Source: Uloborus plumipes (lineage: Eukaryota > Arthropoda > Arachnida > Araneae > Uloboridae). From it: a stretch of DNA of 64,000 bases. Every line of letters begins with the position of its first letter. Position 1 is the stretch's first letter. The position numbers and the translations under genes were made by a program. Location: assembly GCA_038373865.1 (NCBI GenBank), contig JAXGGA010001181.1, positions 1 to 64,000 on the forward strand, in the 5' to 3' direction. This document shows positions 62,555-64,000 of the stretch, one piece after another. Below the pieces are notes generated by a model, which was not told the origin of the DNA, made no database searches, and saw only the letters and a program-made list of their open reading frames with translations.

Positions 62555-64000
62555 GATGACGTCATCAAGATGGCCGCTTTTACAGGTAAATACGTTCGTT
62601 TAATTGCTTAAAACTCCATCATAGATTGAAATATTGCAAAACTCAAATGTGTCATTTGAAAGCTCTTTGAAAGAGCTACTTGGAAAGATTTAATTTTTCT
62701 TTCTGAGGTCAAGGTCCCACCTGTAATGACATCATCAAAATGGCCGCTTTTACAGGTAAATACGTTTGTTTAACTCCCCCTAAAACTCCATCATAGATTT
62801 AAATATTTCAAAATTCAAATATATCATCTGAAAGCGCTTTAAAAGATCTATTTAGAAAGATTTAATTTTTCTCTTTGAGGTCAAGGGCCCACCTGTGATG
62901 ACGTCATCAAAATGGCCGCTTTTACAGGTAAATGCGCTCATGTAACTGATTAAAACTCCATCATAGATTTAAATATTGCAAAACTAAAATATATCATCCG
63001 AAAGCGCTTTAAAAGAGCTATTTTATAGTGCTTGGTTTTATTTTCTAAGACAAATAGTTGAAAAGTTATAACAATTTTAAATTGAAATTGTATAACAAAC
63101 GTATTTACCTGTAAAAGCAGCCATTTTGATGACGTTATCACAGGTGAGCCCTTGACCTTAGAAAGAAAAATTAAATCTTTCTAAATAGCTCTTTTAAAGA
63201 GCTTTCAGATGGTGTATTTGAGTTTTGCAATATTTGAATCTATGGTGGAGTTTTAGGGGAAGTTAAACAAACGTATTTACCTGTAAAAGCGGCCATTTTG
63301 ATGACGTCATCACAGGTGGGCCCTTGACCTCAGTAAGAAAAATTAAATATTTTCTAAATAGATCCTTTAAAGCGCTTTCAGATGATATAGTTGAGTTTTG
63401 AAATATTTAAATCTATGATGGAGTTTTAGGGAGAGTTTAACAAATGTATTTACCTGTAAAAGCGACCATTTTGATGACGTCATTACAGGTGGGACCTTGA
63501 CCTCAGAAAAAAAATTAAATCTTTCTAAATAGATCTTTTAAAGCGCTTTCAGATTATATACTTGAGTTTTAAAATATTTAAATATATGATGGAGTTTTAG
63601 GGGGAGTTAAACAAACGTATTTACCTGTAAAAGCGACCATTTTGATCTTCATCACAGGTGGGCCCTTGACCTTAGAAAGAAAAATTAAATCTTTCTAAAT
63701 AGCTCTTTTAAAGAGCTTTCAGATGATATATTTGAGTTTTGCAATATTTGAATCTATGATGCAGTTTTAGGGGGAGTTAAACAAACGTATTTACCTGTAA
63801 AAACGGCCATTTTGATGACGTCATCACATGTGGTCCCTTGACCTTAGAAAGAAAAATTCTATCTTTTTAAATAGCTCTTTTAATGAGCTTTCAGATGATA
63901 TATTTGAGTTTTGCAAAATTTGAATCTATGATGGAGTTTTAGGGGGAGTTAAACAAACGTATTTACCTGTAAAAGCGGCCATTTTGATGACGTCATCACA
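62555..64000. repeat. 170-173-bp satellite centred on GATGACGTCATC, with orientation reversal
   Basis: Three units run in one direction with the marker palindrome at 62555, 62725 and 62897. After a spacer at about 63025-63092 six more units run in the opposite direction (63128, 63300, 63473, 63644, 63814, 63986), and the array is cut by the window end. Each unit holds, in plus orientation, (G)ATGACGTCATCA, AAATGGCCGCTTTTACAGGT, AAATACGTTTGTTTAACTCC, AAACTCCATCATAGATT, an AAAGCGCTTTAAAAGA-type block, and GGTCAAGGGCCCACCTGT. Spacings are 170, 172, then 172, 173, 171, 170 and 172. The TGACGTCA core is intact in six of nine units. No open frame. Confidence 0.93.

Overview
This is an AT-rich animal (eukaryotic) intergenic window with no recognisable host protein-coding gene, rRNA gene or functional tRNA gene. 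No open frame other than transposase relics resembles a protein family I know. Arthropod is the best guess, plausibly a chelicerate such as a spider. The reasons are the type of Tc1 transposase (QQDNARPH and SPDLSPIEHVWD motifs), the density of hAT/pogo/Tc1 miniature elements, and the long simple repeats. This is an inference from repeat style, not from a host gene.

The readable content is almost all mobile DNA. (1) A Tc1-like DNA transposon at 59316-60736 has near-perfect 49-bp terminal repeats, a TA duplication and a 344-codon transposase broken by two stops and one frameshift. (2) A much older pogo/Tigger-like transposon lies at 16707-18774, with 24-bp terminal repeats, a TA duplication and a shredded DDE transposase. 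(3) Four non-autonomous hAT-like elements have good 8-bp target duplications: 3489-4214, 13819-14539, 22119-23631 and 46144-46684. The third is nested in an older repeat that recurs inverted near 37 kb. A fifth, weaker one is at 18806-19761. (4) Two TA-flanked pogo-type MITEs are at 36697-37330 and 40830-41434. (5) A tRNA-derived SINE with a 14-bp duplication lies at 54596-54821, and retroelement 3'-end-like debris lies at 51651-52298. (6) Eleven copies or fragments of one palindromic, modular element family begin CACTG(T/C)AAAAAA (8.4, 15.1, 20.0, 20.8, 25.1, 39.7, 48.7, 49.3, 50.4, 53.5 and 55.0 kb). I regard it as the most distinctive thing in the window.

Other structure: a 1183-bp direct duplication at about 99.7% identity (29421-30603 and 30947-32129); a 170-173-bp satellite built around the CRE-type palindrome GATGACGTCATC, which inverts its orientation at about 63.06 kb and runs off the window end; a cluster of TCGATGTTTT repeats; a 106-bp (TA)n tract; and a perfect 19-bp-stem hairpin at 57321-57362.

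Between the repeats are unique, less AT-rich islands (about 11.2-12.0, 21.6-21.8, 25.6-26.05, 27.05-27.47, 38.0-38.7, 57.8-58.2 and 61.66-62.08 kb). They look more like non-coding regulatory DNA than exons. One perfect CTCF-consensus match (35295-35309) and three near matches are present. The island at 61.7-62.1 kb combines a CTCF-like site, an E-box touching a CRE, and YY1-like motifs. Taken together, the window reads as a gene desert or a large intron/intergenic interval shaped by cut-and-paste transposons.
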